NCBI GenBank assembly: GCA_021769865.1 | Contig: JAETSB010000015.1 | Location: forward strand, 19,305-83,304 | From: Oscillospiraceae bacterium | GTDB lineage: Bacteria; Bacillota; Clostridia; Oscillospirales; Oscillospiraceae | DNA: 64,000 nt | Reading direction: 5' to 3' | Shown here: in pieces, positions 24,027-34,040 of the stretch | How the letters are laid out: each line of letters starts with the position of its first letter | How positions within the stretch are numbered: the first letter of the stretch is position 1 | Notes under the pieces: generated by a model | Database searches by the model: none | What the model saw: the letters and a program-made list of their open reading frames with translations, nothing else | What the model was told of the DNA's origin: nothing | Program-made: the position numbers and the translations under genes

Positions 24027-26453
24027 TTACTTGTGCGGAACATGCCAAATGTTGTCGGCATACTGGGCCACGGCACGGTCAGCGGCGAAAATGCCGCTGC
24101 GGGCGATGTTATGCAGGCTCATGCGGTTCCACTTGACGGGGTCCTTGTAGGTCTCCACCATGCGCTTCTCCGCCTGGCAGTATGCGTCAAAGTCCGCCAG
24201 AAGCAGGTACTCGTCGGCGGGGCTGCCGCCCATACCCAGGAGGAGCCGCTGATAGAGGTCGTCATAGGCAACGCCGTCCCGGAAACCGGTACGCAGGGCG
24301 TTCATGGCCCGGCGGAGCTTTTCGTCCCGGTTGTACCAGCGCTGGGGCACGTAACCCTCCCGCTTCAGGGCCTCCACCTCGTCGGCGTGCAGGCCGAAGA
24401 GGAACATGTTCTCGTCTCCCAGCACCTCGTGCATCTCCACATTCGCGCCGTCCAGGGTGCCCACGGTCAGGGCGCCGTTCATCATGAACTTCATGTTTCC
24501 GGTGCCGCTGGCCTCCTTGCCGGCGGTGGAGATCTGCTGGCTCACCTCGCTGGCGGGCATCAGCACCTCCGCCAGGGAGACCCGGTAGTTCTCCAGGAAG
24601 ACCACCTGCAGTTTATCCTTGCAGATGGGGTCGTGGTCGATCTGGTCCGCCAGGGAGTTGATGAGGCGGATGATCCGCTTGGCCACCTCGTAGCCCGGGG
24701 CTGCCTTCGCGCCAAAGAGGAAGGTATGGGGCTGGACGATGGCGTTGGGGTCGTCCCGCAGCTTCTGGTACAGGGCGATGATGTGCAGCACGTTCAAAAG
24801 CTGCCGCTTGTACTCATGCAGCCGCTTGGCCTGCACGTCAAAGATGGCGTCGGGGTTCAGAATGACGCCCCTGCTCCGCTTGGCGTGGACGGCGAAGGCC
24901 TCCTTGTTCTTCCGCTTGATCTCCGCCAGCCGGTCCAGGACCGTTTTATCGTCGGCGTAGGCATCCAGCTTCTGGAGGACGGAGGCGTCGGCAAGGTAGG
25001 CGTCCCCGCCGGTCAGCTCCTTGATGAGGCCGTCCAGGCCGGGATTGATCTCGCTAAGCCAGCGGCGGTGGTCAATGCCATTGGTGACGTTCTGGAACTT
25101 CTTGGGCTCCATGCCGCAGGCGTACTTGAAAACGTCGTTCCGCAGGATGTCGGAATGGAGGGCGCTGACGCCGTTGACCGCCATGCCGCCGGCAATGCAC
25201 AGGTTCGCCATGCGGACCTGTCCGTCCCAGATGATAGCCATTTCCTTCGTCTTGGCGGGGTCGTGGTAGAAGTCCTCCACCCGTTTCTGCCAGCGGTTGG
25301 AAATCTCCTGGATGATCTGCCAGACACGGGGCAGGCGGCGCTCCATCAGGGTCTGGGGCCAGCGCTCCAGGGCCTCGGCCAGGACGGTGTGGTTGGTATA
25401 GGCCACGGCATGGGTGGTGATATACCAGGCGTCATCCCAGTTCATGCCGGTGTCGTCGATGAGGACCCGCATCAGCTCCGGGATAACCAGGGTGGGATGG
25501 GTGTCGTTGATCTGAATGACGTTTTTCTCGTGGAAGTTTTTCAGGGTCCCGTAGGTGTCCAGGTGCTTGGCGGTGATGGACTGGACGGTGGCGGAGACAA
25601 AGAAATACTGCTGCTTGAGGCGGAGGGACTTTCCCTCAATATGGTTGTCATCGGGATAGAGGACCTTGGCGATGGTCTCCGCCATGGTCTCCTCCTCCGC
25701 GGCCTTCAGATATTCGCCCTGACCGAAGAGGCTCATGTCGATGGCCTTGGTGGGCCGGGGGTCCCACAGGCGCAGGACGTTGACGTGGTCCGTGCCGTAT
25801 CCGGCGATTTCCATGTCGTAGGGGATCGCCTGGATGGTGGTGGCGTTTTCATTGACGGTGTGGAGGTGCCCGTCCGCCCAGAACTCCCGGACGGTGCCGC
25901 CAAAGGAGACCATCTGGGCCTCGGCGGGCTTGGGCAGCAGCCAGGCCGCGCCCAGGTCCTTCCAGTGGTCGGGGAGCTCCACCTGCTGGCCCTCCACGAT
26001 CTTCTGCTTAAAAAGACCCAGCTCGTAGCAGATGGAGTAGCCGGTGGCGGGAATCTCCAGGGTAGTCATGGAGTCCAGGTAACAGGCGGCGAGACGGCCA
26101 AGGCCGCCGTTGCCCAGGGCGGCGTCGGGCTCCATCTCGAAGATGTCCGCGGCCTTGAAGCCCAGGTGCTCCAGGGCCTCCTTGAGCTGAGGCAGCAGCC
26201 CCAGGTTGTAGGCGTTCTTCATCAGGCTCCGGCCTATGAGGAACTCCATGGACAGGTAATGGACCTGCTTTTTCTTGTTCTGCCGGGTCCGTTTCCGGGT
26301 TTCTACCTCCCGGAGGGCCATCATGTCCCGGAGGACTAAGGCGCTGGCCCGCATCATCTCGCCTTCGGTGGCCTCGTCGGCGGCTTTGCCGAAGTTGGTC
26401 ATCAGCTTGGCGGACAGGGCTTCTTCCAGTTCTTTCGTCGTAATCGATGCCAT
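24027..26453 (-). CDS. glgP: Glycogen phosphorylase
   Basis: The 808-residue enzyme releases glucose-1-phosphate from glycogen using pyridoxal phosphate. Landmarks are YLSMEFLIGRSL near 68, GNGGLGRLAACYLDS near 115, THAVAYTNHTVLAEAL near 335, KRLHEYKRQLLNV near 530 and EASGTGNMKFMMNGALTVGTLDGANVE near 635-660; the cofactor lysine is in the GTGNMKFMMNG segment. The length is normal. The ATG at 26453 is chosen; a GTG 12 bp upstream overlaps the glgA stop codon and is an alternative. It directly follows glgA and shares its transcript. Confidence 0.96.
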   Translation of the reverse strand: MASITTKELEEALSAKLMTNFGKAADEATEGEMMRASALVLRDMMALREVETRKRTRQNKKKQVHYLSMEFLIGRSLMKNAYNLGLLPQLKEALEHLGFKAADIFEMEPDAALGNGGLGRLAACYLDSMTTLEIPATGYSICYELGLFKQKIVEGQQVELPDHWKDLGAAWLLPKPAEAQMVSFGGTVREFWADGHLHTVNENATTIQAIPYDMEIAGYGTDHVNVLRLWDPRPTKAIDMSLFGQGEYLKAAEEETMAETIAKVLYPDDNHIEGKSLRLKQQYFFVSATVQSITAKHLDTYGTLKNFHEKNVIQINDTHPTLVIPELMRVLIDDTGMNWDDAWYITTHAVAYTNHTVLAEALERWPQTLMERRLPRVWQIIQEISNRWQKRVEDFYHDPAKTKEMAIIWDGQVRMANLCIAGGMAVNGVSALHSDILRNDVFKYACGMEPKKFQNVTNGIDHRRWLSEINPGLDGLIKELTGGDAYLADASVLQKLDAYADDKTVLDRLAEIKRKNKEAFAVHAKRSRGVILNPDAIFDVQAKRLHEYKRQLLNVLHIIALYQKLRDDPNAIVQPHTFLFGAKAAPGYEVAKRIIRLINSLADQIDHDPICKDKLQVVFLENYRVSLAEVLMPASEVSQQISTAGKEASGTGNMKFMMNGALTVGTLDGANVEMHEVLGDENMFLFGLHADEVEALKREGYVPQRWYNRDEKLRRAMNALRTGFRDGVAYDDLYQRLLLGMGGSPADEYLLLADFDAYCQAEKRMVETYKDPVKWNRMSLHNIARSGIFAADRAVAQYADNIWHVPHK

Positions 26454-26461
26454 AAGCGTTC

Positions 26462-28360
26462 TCACTCCGCGGACTTCTTCTTGCCGGCGGTTCCTTTCTT
26501 TGCGGTTGTCTTCTTCTCGGTTTTCTTCTCCGTTTTCTTTTCCGTCTTAGCGGCTTTCGCCGTGGTCTTGGAGGCGGCCTTTCGAGTCTTCTTGGCGGGC
26601 TTTTCCTCAGCAGGGACGGCCTCCACGGCAGAAGCGGGCTCCTCAGCGGGGGCGGCTTCCACAGCGGGCGCGGCCTCCTCGGCAGGGGCGGTCTCCACGA
26701 CGGGCGCGGGCTCCTCAGCGGGGGCAGCTTCCACAGCGGGCGCGGGCTCCTCGGCAGGAGCGGCCTCCTCAGCAGGGGCGGTTTCCACAACGGGCGCGGC
26801 TTCCTCAGCAGGGGTGGGCTCCTCGGCAGGAGCGGCCTCTTCGACGGGCGCGGCTTCCTCAACAGGCGCAACGGCCTCCTCGGGGGCTTCCGCCGCCCGG
26901 CAGGTGTCGTTGTGAATGGGCCAGGCCTGACCGGTGATGGTGGCGTAGATGCGCAGATACTCCCGGGCGCTGCGGGCCCAGCTGAAATCACAGGACATGG
27001 CCCGCTGGCGCAAGCGGCCGAACACGTCGGGATAGTCCTTGTACAGGTACACGGCCTCCCGGATGACGTGGAGCATGTCGCCGCTGGAGTAGTTGGCGAA
27101 GCTGAAGCCGTTGCCGGCGTCCCGCCAGGACTCGCAGGGCTGTACGGTGTCCTTCAAGCCGCCGGTCTCCCGGACGATGGGCACCGTGCCGTAGCGCATG
27201 GCGATCATCTGGCTCAGGCCGCAGGGCTCGCTCTTGGAGGGCATGAGGAACAGGTCCGCGCCGGCGTAGATGGCCATGGACAGGTCCTCGTTGTAGTCCA
27301 TGCGGACGGACATCCGGCCGGGATACTGCTGGGCGGCCCAGCGGAAGAAATCCTCATACCGCTGGTCGCCGGTGCCCAGGACCACCAGCTGCATCGGAAG
27401 CTCCATCATGTCGTGGAGCACCTCACAGATCAGGTCCAGGCCCTTGTGGGAGACCAGGCGGCTCACCATGGCCACGATGGGGGTATGGGGCTCCTCCCGC
27501 AGGCCCACCATACGCTGAAGCTCGGCCTTACAGGCGTCCTTGCCGGTCATGTCCTCCAGGGAGAAGTTCGTCGCGATGCGCTTGTCGGTCCGGGGATCAT
27601 AGAGCTTCATATCGATGCCGTTCAGCACGCCGGAGAGCTTGTTGGAGCACTGGCGCATGACGCCCTCCATCCGGTGGGCGAAGTAGGGCATTTTCAGCTC
27701 GTTGGCGTAGGTGGGGGAGACGGCGTTGACCGCGTCGGCGCAGAGGATGGCGCCCTTGAGCAGGTTGGCGTCCCCGTCCAGCAGGATGGTGCCGTCCTTG
27801 GCCCAGCCGGCGTCCAGGCCGAAGAGCTCGCCCAGGACGTAGGGATTGTACCGGCCCTGATACTCGATGTTGTGGATGGTGACCACGGTCTTGATGGAGC
27901 GGTAGCGGTCCTCCCGGACGCCGTCGTCCTTCAGGTAGATGGGCACCAGGGCGGACTGCCAGTCGTTGCAGTGGACGACCTCGGGCCAGAACTTGAAGTG
28001 GTCCAGCATCCGCACCACGGCCCGGGAGAAGAATGCGAAGCGCTCGCCGTCGTCGGCCTGGCCGTAGAGGGTGCCCCGGTTGAAGTACTGCTCGTTGTCC
28101 AGGAAGTACCAGGTCACCCCGTCCTTCTCCATGGAGAACAGGCCGCAGTAATTGTGCCGCCAGGCAAGATCCACATAGTCATAGCACTCGAATTTCAGCT
28201 GGCTTCCGAACCGGTCCCGGACCCGCTCATAGAGGGGCAGAACCACGGCCACCTCGGCGCCCTGCTCCGCCAGGGCGGGGGGAAGGGAACCGGCCACGTC
28301 GGCGAGGCCGCCGGTTTTGCAGAAGGGGACCGCTTCGCTGGTCACATACAAGATTTTCAT
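26462..28360 (-). CDS. glgA: Glycogen synthase with acidic/basic repeat tail
   Basis: The catalytic part (residues 1 to about 480) is a normal bacterial glycogen synthase that adds glucose from ADP-glucose. It starts MKILYVTSEAVPFCKTGGLADV with the ADP-glucose-binding KTGGL motif, has VVHCNDWQSA near 125 and ends with SKSEPCGLSQMIAMRYGTVPIVRETGGL near 380-407. An extension of roughly 140 residues follows that is not part of the usual 475-residue enzyme: about 90 residues of repeated PAEEAAP/PVVETAP units, strongly acidic, and then about 45 residues rich in Lys, Ala and Thr (KTEKKTEKK). AAGGAG lies 7 nt before the chosen ATG. It has its own promoter in the glgD-glgA gap and is followed by glgP. 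Confidence 0.95.
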   Translation of the reverse strand: MKILYVTSEAVPFCKTGGLADVAGSLPPALAEQGAEVAVVLPLYERVRDRFGSQLKFECYDYVDLAWRHNYCGLFSMEKDGVTWYFLDNEQYFNRGTLYGQADDGERFAFFSRAVVRMLDHFKFWPEVVHCNDWQSALVPIYLKDDGVREDRYRSIKTVVTIHNIEYQGRYNPYVLGELFGLDAGWAKDGTILLDGDANLLKGAILCADAVNAVSPTYANELKMPYFAHRMEGVMRQCSNKLSGVLNGIDMKLYDPRTDKRIATNFSLEDMTGKDACKAELQRMVGLREEPHTPIVAMVSRLVSHKGLDLICEVLHDMMELPMQLVVLGTGDQRYEDFFRWAAQQYPGRMSVRMDYNEDLSMAIYAGADLFLMPSKSEPCGLSQMIAMRYGTVPIVRETGGLKDTVQPCESWRDAGNGFSFANYSSGDMLHVIREAVYLYKDYPDVFGRLRQRAMSCDFSWARSAREYLRIYATITGQAWPIHNDTCRAAEAPEEAVAPVEEAAPVEEAAPAEEPTPAEEAAPVVETAPAEEAAPAEEPAPAVEAAPAEEPAPVVETAPAEEAAPAVEAAPAEEPASAVEAVPAEEKPAKKTRKAASKTTAKAAKTEKKTEKKTEKKTTAKKGTAGKKKSAE

Positions 28361-28455
28361 ACACGTACTCCTTTTCATATCATGCCCGGCGCTGGGGTGG
28401 AACCAGGCGGGAGATCGGCGGGTGGAAGGGCCGCCGGGACGGCGGTTCCGCCTAT

Positions 28456-28484
28456 ATTATACCAAATCCCGAGGCCGGGGTCAA
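28456..28484 (-). promoter_or_regulatory. Sigma-A promoter of glgA-glgP
   Basis: On the minus strand TTGACC (28484-28479), 17 bp and TATAAT (28461-28456), located after the glgD-end hairpin. It divides the glycogen locus into two transcription units. Confidence 0.8.
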
Positions 28485-28493
28485 TCCGGCCTT

Positions 28494-29504
28494 TCAATCA
28501 TAAAAGGGGGACGGAGACGCCCCCCTTTTATGAAACTTTATACCTTGCTGCCCTTGGCCAGGACAATGGGGTAGGTGACGGAGGATGGAGTTCTCCACCA
28601 CGCCCTCGATGGAGCAGCCGTCCCCGAAGAGGGAGTTGATGCACTTCCCTCCGGGGCCGATGTAGGTGGAGCTGAGGTCCGCGTTCTTGGCCCGGACAGG
28701 GCGCTGCGCGCAGAACAGATCCGCCCGGATAGCGGGGTCCAGCAGCTGCATGCTGCGGTCGTAGTACTCCTGAACGGAGCGGATCTGGGCGGCGTAGCCC
28801 TTCCAGATGTAGCTCTGGATCTTCAGCTCGCCCTTCCGGGCCTGGAGCACGTCCCCCCGCCAGCTGAGCTGGTCCTTGGCGGCGCAGTCCTCCACCAGCT
28901 CCAGCAGCAGCTTCTTGGAGACCACGTAGGTTCCCAGCCCCCGGAGGCCCCGGGGGGTGTGGAGATTGTAGAAGACCTCGGTGATCCGGCCGCCCTCGCC
29001 CACCTGGAAGTAGGTGCCGTCCTCGGTCATGAAGCTGTCGTTGGCGCAGACCACGGTAATGTCCGCCCCGGACTTCAGGTGGTTTTCGTAGACGTCGCTC
29101 AGGGGCAGGTTCGCCACCAGATCGCCGTCCATCATGACCACGTAGTCCTGGCGGATGTCCTCCAGATAGGTCCGCACGGCGGTCAGAGCCTCCATGTGGC
29201 CCCGGTAGGGCATGGCGCCCCAGTCGCCCTTGTAGTTGAAGGGGGGCAGGAGGCGCAGTCCGCCCCGCTTGCGGCTCAGGTCCCAGTCCTTGCCGGTGCC
29301 CAGGTGGTCCAGCAGGCTCTGGTAGTGGCCGTGGAGAATGATGCCCACGTCGGTAGCCCCGGCGTTCACCAGGCTGCTGAGGGCAAAATCCACCGCCCGG
29401 AACCTCCCGCCGAAGGGAATGGAGGCGGAGGAGCGGATGGAGCCCAGCTCCTGGAGGTTGCCGCGGCGCTCATAGGTGAAAATGATTCCATGCAGTCCGT
29501 TCAT
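28494..29504 (-). CDS. glgD: GlgD, ADP-glucose pyrophosphorylase-like subunit, C-terminus damaged
   Basis: GlgD is the non-catalytic partner of GlgC in Firmicutes. The nucleotidyltransferase-like part is intact: [42 protein letters not shown] and [14 protein letters not shown]. The C-terminal left-handed beta-helix normally continues for about 50 residues past EGVVENSIL. Here the frame turns into an unrelated 28-residue tail ([14 protein letters not shown]...) and runs through the terminator hairpin. In another frame the same bases read [12 protein letters not shown] followed by TAA at 28538-28540, the expected GlgD end. The simplest reading is an out-of-frame deletion of about 40-45 codons near 28580. 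Hexamer or heteromer assembly could be affected. The start overlaps glgC by 4 nt. Confidence 0.88.
   Translation of the reverse strand: MNGLHGIIFTYERRGNLQELGSIRSSASIPFGGRFRAVDFALSSLVNAGATDVGIILHGHYQSLLDHLGTGKDWDLSRKRGGLRLLPPFNYKGDWGAMPYRGHMEALTAVRTYLEDIRQDYVVMMDGDLVANLPLSDVYENHLKSGADITVVCANDSFMTEDGTYFQVGEGGRITEVFYNLHTPRGLRGLGTYVVSKKLLLELVEDCAAKDQLSWRGDVLQARKGELKIQSYIWKGYAAQIRSVQEYYDRSMQLLDPAIRADLFCAQRPVRAKNADLSSTYIGPGGKCINSLFGDGCSIEGVVENSILRHLPHCPGQGQQGIKFHKRGASPSPFYD
28499..28532 (-). terminator. Hairpin at end of glgBCD unit
   Basis: CATAAAAGGGGG and CCCCCTTTTATG form a 12-bp stem with a 10-nt loop. The U residues lie within the descending stem. The present glgD frame reads through it, whereas the inferred ancestral stop at 28538-28540 lies just before it. 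Confidence 0.7.
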
Positions 29505-30706
29505 TTGGACACCTCCTCACCGTTGCGGTTCAGCATGACGCCGGCCTTGGCGTCCTTGCCCTCGGGCAGCTGGCAGCCCGGGGCCAGCACCGTCAGGCCC
29601 CAGCCCTCCGGCGTGTTTTCCGGCGTGCCGCCCACGTGGCAGCCCGGGCCGATTTTGCAGCCCTCGCCCAGGATGGCGTATTCCACCACCGCGCCGGGGG
29701 CTACCTCGACGTTGGGGAAGAGGACGGAGTAGCGGACCGTGGCGCCCTCGCCCACGGTGACGTTCTGGGAGAGAACGGAGTTTTCCACCACGCCCTCCAG
29801 TACGCTGCCCCGGTTCACGGCGCTGTGGGTCACCGTGGAGTTCTCGCCCAGGAAGGCGGGAGGGGCGCTGACGGAGCGGGCGTAGATGGGCCAGGAACGG
29901 TCCCGCAGGTCCAGGCCGGACTCGGGGGCCAGCATGTCCATATTGGCGTCCCAGAGGGACTCCAGGGTGCCCACGTCCTTCCAGTAGCCGGCGAAGCGGT
30001 AAGCGGCCATGCGCTCCTGATTGGCCAGCATGTTGGGGATGATGTTCTTGCCGAAGTCGTTTTCGGAGCCCGGGGTGTTCTCGTCGTCGATGAGGTACTG
30101 CCGCAGGGCCTTCCAGGAGAAGACATAGATGCCCATGGAGGCCAGGTTGCTCTTGGGCTCCTTGGGTTTCTCGGCGAACTCGGTGATCATGTCGTCTTCG
30201 TCCACGCTCATGATGCCGAAGCGGGGAGCCTCAGACCAGGGCACCTCCATGACGGAGATGGTGCAGGCGGCGTTCGCCGCCTTGTGGCGGGCCAGCATGT
30301 CGGAGTAGTCCATCTTATAAATGTGGTCGCCGGAGAGAATGACCACATACTCGGGGTCGTGCATATCGATGAAGCCCAGATTCTGATAAATGGCATTGGC
30401 GGTGCCCTTGTACCAGGTGCCGCCCTTGGCGCCCTGGTAGGGGGGCAGGATGTGAACGCCGCCGGTGGAGCCGTCCAGGTCCCAGGGCTGGCCGCTGCCG
30501 ATGTAGCTGTTCAACTCCAGGGGGCGGTACTGAGTCAGCACACCCACGGTGTCGATGCCGGAGTTCGTGCAGTTGGAGAGGGGGAAGTCGATGATGCGGT
30601 ACTTGCCGCCGAAGGGAACGGCGGGCTTTGCCATGTCTCCGGTGAGGACATAAAGGCGGCTGCCCTGTCCTCCGGCCAGCAGCATGGCAATGCATTCTTT
30701 CTTCAT
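29501..30706 (-). CDS. glgC: Glucose-1-phosphate adenylyltransferase
   Basis: The 401-residue enzyme makes ADP-glucose from ATP and glucose-1-phosphate and is the regulated step of bacterial glycogen synthesis. The N-terminus has the nucleotide-binding [14 protein letters not shown] (residues 10-23), followed by [32 protein letters not shown] near 122 holds the catalytic Asp. The C-terminal beta-helix (about residues 290-390) is complete. It overlaps glgB by 4 nt upstream and glgD by 4 nt downstream, so the three genes are translationally coupled. Confidence 0.97.
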   Translation of the reverse strand: MKKECIAMLLAGGQGSRLYVLTGDMAKPAVPFGGKYRIIDFPLSNCTNSGIDTVGVLTQYRPLELNSYIGSGQPWDLDGSTGGVHILPPYQGAKGGTWYKGTANAIYQNLGFIDMHDPEYVVILSGDHIYKMDYSDMLARHKAANAACTISVMEVPWSEAPRFGIMSVDEDDMITEFAEKPKEPKSNLASMGIYVFSWKALRQYLIDDENTPGSENDFGKNIIPNMLANQERMAAYRFAGYWKDVGTLESLWDANMDMLAPESGLDLRDRSWPIYARSVSAPPAFLGENSTVTHSAVNRGSVLEGVVENSVLSQNVTVGEGATVRYSVLFPNVEVAPGAVVEYAILGEGCKIGPGCHVGGTPENTPEGWGLTVLAPGCQLPEGKDAKAGVMLNRNGEEVSK

Positions 30707-32817
30707 GTCTCTTTCAGCTCCTTTGCCTGTTTTTTCGCTCTGGGCTTTTTGTCGGGTTTCTCAGCCGGGTCCGCCTTGGAGGCTTTCCCCTCCTTGGCGG
30801 AGGACTTGACGGTTTTGACCAGGGTCTTGGCGGAGGCTTTGGCGGTCTTTCCAACAGCCTTGGCGGTCTTTTCGGCCGTCTTTCCCACGGCCTTGACGGT
30901 CTTTTCGGCGGCCTTCACCGCCTTGGGCGTCTTGGCCTTGGGAAAAGTTCCCTCGCCCCGCAGGAACACCGCACCGAAGGCGGGGATGCGGATGGCGGCG
31001 GAGTGCTCCTTCCCGTGGGACTCGATCGCCTCTACAGGGACGGGCTCGGTGTCGCCGAAGCCGTCGCCGCCGTATTCCACGGCGTCGGTGTTGAAGACGG
31101 GGGTGTACTGCTTGTGGGCGGGGACGCCCATGCGGTAGCCCTCGTAAGTATTGGGGGAGAAGTTGACGGCGCAGAGAAGATCCCGGCCCTTCTTGTCCTT
31201 GCGGAGGAAGACCACCACGTTGTTGTGGTTGTCGTCCACCACCAGCCACTCGAAGCCCTCCCAGTCGAAGTCGATCTCCCACAGGGCGGGTTCCTTCTTG
31301 TAGAAGGCGTTGGCCTCCTTGAAGAAGCGGTGGATCTTCTGATTCTCCTCGTTGTCCAGGAGGTACCAGTCCAGGGACTCCTTGTCGTTCCACTCGTGCC
31401 ACTGGCCCAGCTCCGCGCCCATGAAGAGGAGCTTTTTCCCCGGGTGGGCCAGGAGGTAGGCATAGAAGCCCCGGGTGCAGCGAAGCTGGTTGTGATAGTC
31501 GCCGGGCATCTTGCCCACCACGGAGCCCTTCATGTGGACCACCTCGTCGTGGGAGATGGGCAGCACGAAGTTCTCGGAGAAGGCGTACATCATGGAGAAG
31601 GTGATGTCCTTGTGGTGGTCCTGGCGGAACCAGGGGTCCAGCTTCAGGTAGTGGCACATGTCGTTCATCCAGCCCATGTTCCACTTGAGGTTGAAGCCCA
31701 AACCGCCGATGTCGGCGGGGCGGCTGACCATGGGCCAGGCGGTGGACTCCTCGGCGATCATCATGGCGCCGGGCTTCACGGAGAAGGCCATGGCGTTGAG
31801 CTCCCGGAGGAAGTCGATGGCCTCCAGGTTCTCGTGGCCGCCGTACTTGTTGGGGGTCCAGGCGCCGCCCTGGCGGCTGTAGTCCAGGTACAGCATGGAG
31901 GCCACCGCGTCCACCCGCAGTCCGTCGATGTGGCACTCCTCCAGCCAGAAGCGGGCGGAGGAGAAGAGGAAACTCTTCACCTCGGGCCGGCCGTAGTCGA
32001 AGACCCGGGTGCCCCAGGAGGCGTGCTCCCACTTGTTGGGGTCGCTGTACTCGTAGCAGCAGCCGCCGTCGAACTCATAGAGCCCGTGGGAGTCCTTGCA
32101 GAAGTGGGCGGGGACCCAGTCCAGAATGACGGCGATGCCGTTTTTGTGCATGTGGTTCACGAACCAGAGGAAGTCCTTGGGGGTACCGTACCGGGAGGTG
32201 GGGGCGAAGTAGCCGGTGCACTGGTAGCCCCAGGAGCCGTCGAAGGGGTGCTCCAGCACGGGCAGCAGCTCGATGGCGGTGTAGCCCATCTCCTTGACGT
32301 AGGCGGCCAGCTCCTTGGCCATATCCTTATAGTCGTAGAAGTCGCCGTTGGGGCGCTTCTTCCAGGAGCCCAGGTGCACCTCGTAAATGTTCAGGGGGGA
32401 GTCGTAAACCTGGTGCTTTTCCTGCTTGGCCAGGAATGCGGCGTCGGTCCACTTGAAATTTTCAATGTCGTAGAGCTTGCCGGCGGTGGCGGGCCGAGTC
32501 TCGCAGTGGAAGGCGTAAGGGTCCGTTTTCAGCCGGGTCTCCCCGTCGGGGCCGGTGATGGCGTATTTGTAGGACGTGTACTCGGTCAGTCCGGGGATGA
32601 AACCCTCCCAGATCTCGCCGTTCCGAGCGAGAGGGTGGACACCGTTGGTCCAGTTGTTGAAGTCGCCCACGACGGAGACATTCTGGGCATGGGGAGCCCA
32701 GACCCGGAAGGTCCAGCCCTCCGCGTTCTTCTTTTTATCGGGATGGGAGCCGAACCAGCGCCAGCCGTCCGTCAGGGTCCCGGCATGAAAACGTTCAGCC
32801 TGATCGTGTTTTGCCAT
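30703..32817 (-). CDS. glgB: 1,4-alpha-glucan branching enzyme with Lys/Ala-rich tail
   Basis: The 704-residue protein introduces alpha-1,6 branches into glycogen. A CBM48 domain occupies about residues 30-120 ([17 protein letters not shown]), followed by the GH13 catalytic barrel with DWVPAHF near 236, [13 protein letters not shown] near 300 (the Asp nucleophile), AEESTAWP near 355 and [14 protein letters not shown] near 425. The last 79 residues are an unusual tail of [24 protein letters not shown] Lys/Ala/Thr text with no aromatic residues. AlaLys-rich text also ends the GlgA of this locus. The ATG is chosen for GGAGG 6 nt upstream; a longer frame exists but is low complexity and Arg/Gly-rich. 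Confidence 0.95.
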   Translation of the reverse strand: MAKHDQAERFHAGTLTDGWRWFGSHPDKKKNAEGWTFRVWAPHAQNVSVVGDFNNWTNGVHPLARNGEIWEGFIPGLTEYTSYKYAITGPDGETRLKTDPYAFHCETRPATAGKLYDIENFKWTDAAFLAKQEKHQVYDSPLNIYEVHLGSWKKRPNGDFYDYKDMAKELAAYVKEMGYTAIELLPVLEHPFDGSWGYQCTGYFAPTSRYGTPKDFLWFVNHMHKNGIAVILDWVPAHFCKDSHGLYEFDGGCCYEYSDPNKWEHASWGTRVFDYGRPEVKSFLFSSARFWLEECHIDGLRVDAVASMLYLDYSRQGGAWTPNKYGGHENLEAIDFLRELNAMAFSVKPGAMMIAEESTAWPMVSRPADIGGLGFNLKWNMGWMNDMCHYLKLDPWFRQDHHKDITFSMMYAFSENFVLPISHDEVVHMKGSVVGKMPGDYHNQLRCTRGFYAYLLAHPGKKLLFMGAELGQWHEWNDKESLDWYLLDNEENQKIHRFFKEANAFYKKEPALWEIDFDWEGFEWLVVDDNHNNVVVFLRKDKKGRDLLCAVNFSPNTYEGYRMGVPAHKQYTPVFNTDAVEYGGDGFGDTEPVPVEAIESHGKEHSAAIRIPAFGAVFLRGEGTFPKAKTPKAVKAAEKTVKAVGKTAEKTAKAVGKTAKASAKTLVKTVKSSAKEGKASKADPAEKPDKKPRAKKQAKELKET

Positions 32818-32981
32818 AGTCAACCTCCGTGCATAGCCGCGGGCACTCTCCAAGCCCCCCGGCTGCCGCCTATAGGCGGACGGCCCGCCGATTTCCCGGG
32901 CGGCCCTGCCGGGACGCCCCGCCCGCCGTCCAGACGCGGCGGGCTGTGCATGATCCATACAGCGTCTGGCTATTCTGGAAT

Positions 32982-33010
32982 ATTATACTTCTTTTCAAAA
33001 ATAGCGTCAA
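32982..33010 (-). promoter_or_regulatory. Sigma-A promoter of glgB-glgC-glgD
   Basis: On the minus strand TTGACG (33010-33005), 17 bp and TATAAT (32987-32982). The leader is about 160 nt. The leader (32818-32975) is GC-rich with no recognised riboswitch. Confidence 0.8.
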
Positions 33011-33159
33011 GGACGGTCCTGTCGAAAAAAGCGGCTGTCTTTTAGCATGTTCCCCCAAATCTGCTTCAAGATTCACAATCTTTTTTGGTGACCTTCGGCA
33101 AAATGTTCAAAGGATAGGAAAAAACTGGAAAAGTCTGCTGATAAAAATTGGACACCCGT

Positions 33160-33188
33160 TGATTTTGACGCCGGGTTGTTGTATCATA
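33160..33188 (+). promoter_or_regulatory. Probable sigma-A promoter of the TSUP gene
   Basis: TTGATT (33160-33165), 17 bp and TATCAT (33183-33188). The gene start is 36 bp downstream. Confidence 0.6.
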
Positions 33189-33223
33189 TCCATCTACCAC
33201 AACTGTTTCAGGAGGACCTTCCT

Positions 33224-34036
33224 ATGCTCGAATTTCTGACGGCCCCGCGGATCGACGGCTTCCCCCTCTGGGTGGTGCTGCTGGTCTGCGCGGGCGTGTT
33301 CCTGGCGTCCTTTATGGACGCCATTGCCGGCGGGGGCGGCATCATCTCCGTTCCCACTCATCTCATCGCGTTCGGCAACCTCCCGGTGCCCTACGCCTTG
33401 GGGACCAACAAGGTCTCCGCCGCCATCGGCTCCTGCTTCTCCACGGGCCGGTTCATCAAAAACGGCTACGTCGACTGGCGGCTCTTCGGCCCGTCCATCG
33501 CCTTCGCCCTGGCGGGCTCCGCCATCGGCACCTGGCTCCAGCATCTGACGCCGGACGCGGTGCTGAAGTACTTACTGCTCCTTGTGCTTCCGGTGGTGGC
33601 CTTCCTCACCCTCCGGGGCCGGGAGTGGCCCGACGAGCCGGGGGAGATCGACCCGAAAAAGCGGATGGCCATCGTCTGGGCGGCGGCCTTCGTCATCGGC
33701 GGCTACGACGGCTACTACGGCCCCGGCACGGGGACCTTTCTCATGATCATTTTCATCCGGGCGGCGAAGATGGACACCCGCCACGCGGCGGGAGGCGTGA
33801 AGGTCATCAACCTCTCCTCCAACATCGGCAGCCTGGTGACTCAGATGGTCTCCGGCTACGTGTATTGGGGCGTGGGGCTCATCGCCGCCGTGGCCTCCAT
33901 CGCCGGGCATTATCTGGGGTCCGGCCTCGCCATCAAAAACGGCAGCAAGATCGTCCGTCCCACAGTCATCGTCGTGCTGATCCTGCTGACGGTGAAGGTG
34001 GGCAGCGAATTGCTGTTCCCGGATTTCTGGGGGTGA
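33224..34036 (+). CDS. TSUP-family (TauE/SafE) permease
   Basis: The 270-residue membrane protein has about eight hydrophobic segments and the two TSUP half motifs: DAIAGGGGIISVP near residue 31 and GGYDGYYGPGTGTFLMI near 160. The family exports or imports small anions such as sulfite, sulfoacetate or other organosulfonates. CAGGAGGACC precedes the chosen ATG. The following racemase gene begins only 4 bp after its stop, so the two are cotranscribed; the substrate is not clear from that pairing. Confidence 0.9.
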   Translation: MLEFLTAPRIDGFPLWVVLLVCAGVFLASFMDAIAGGGGIISVPTHLIAFGNLPVPYALGTNKVSAAIGSCFSTGRFIKNGYVDWRLFGPSIAFALAGSAIGTWLQHLTPDAVLKYLLLLVLPVVAFLTLRGREWPDEPGEIDPKKRMAIVWAAAFVIGGYDGYYGPGTGTFLMIIFIRAAKMDTRHAAGGVKVINLSSNIGSLVTQMVSGYVYWGVGLIAAVASIAGHYLGSGLAIKNGSKIVRPTVIVVLILLTVKVGSELLFPDFWG

Positions 34037-34040
34037 GCGG

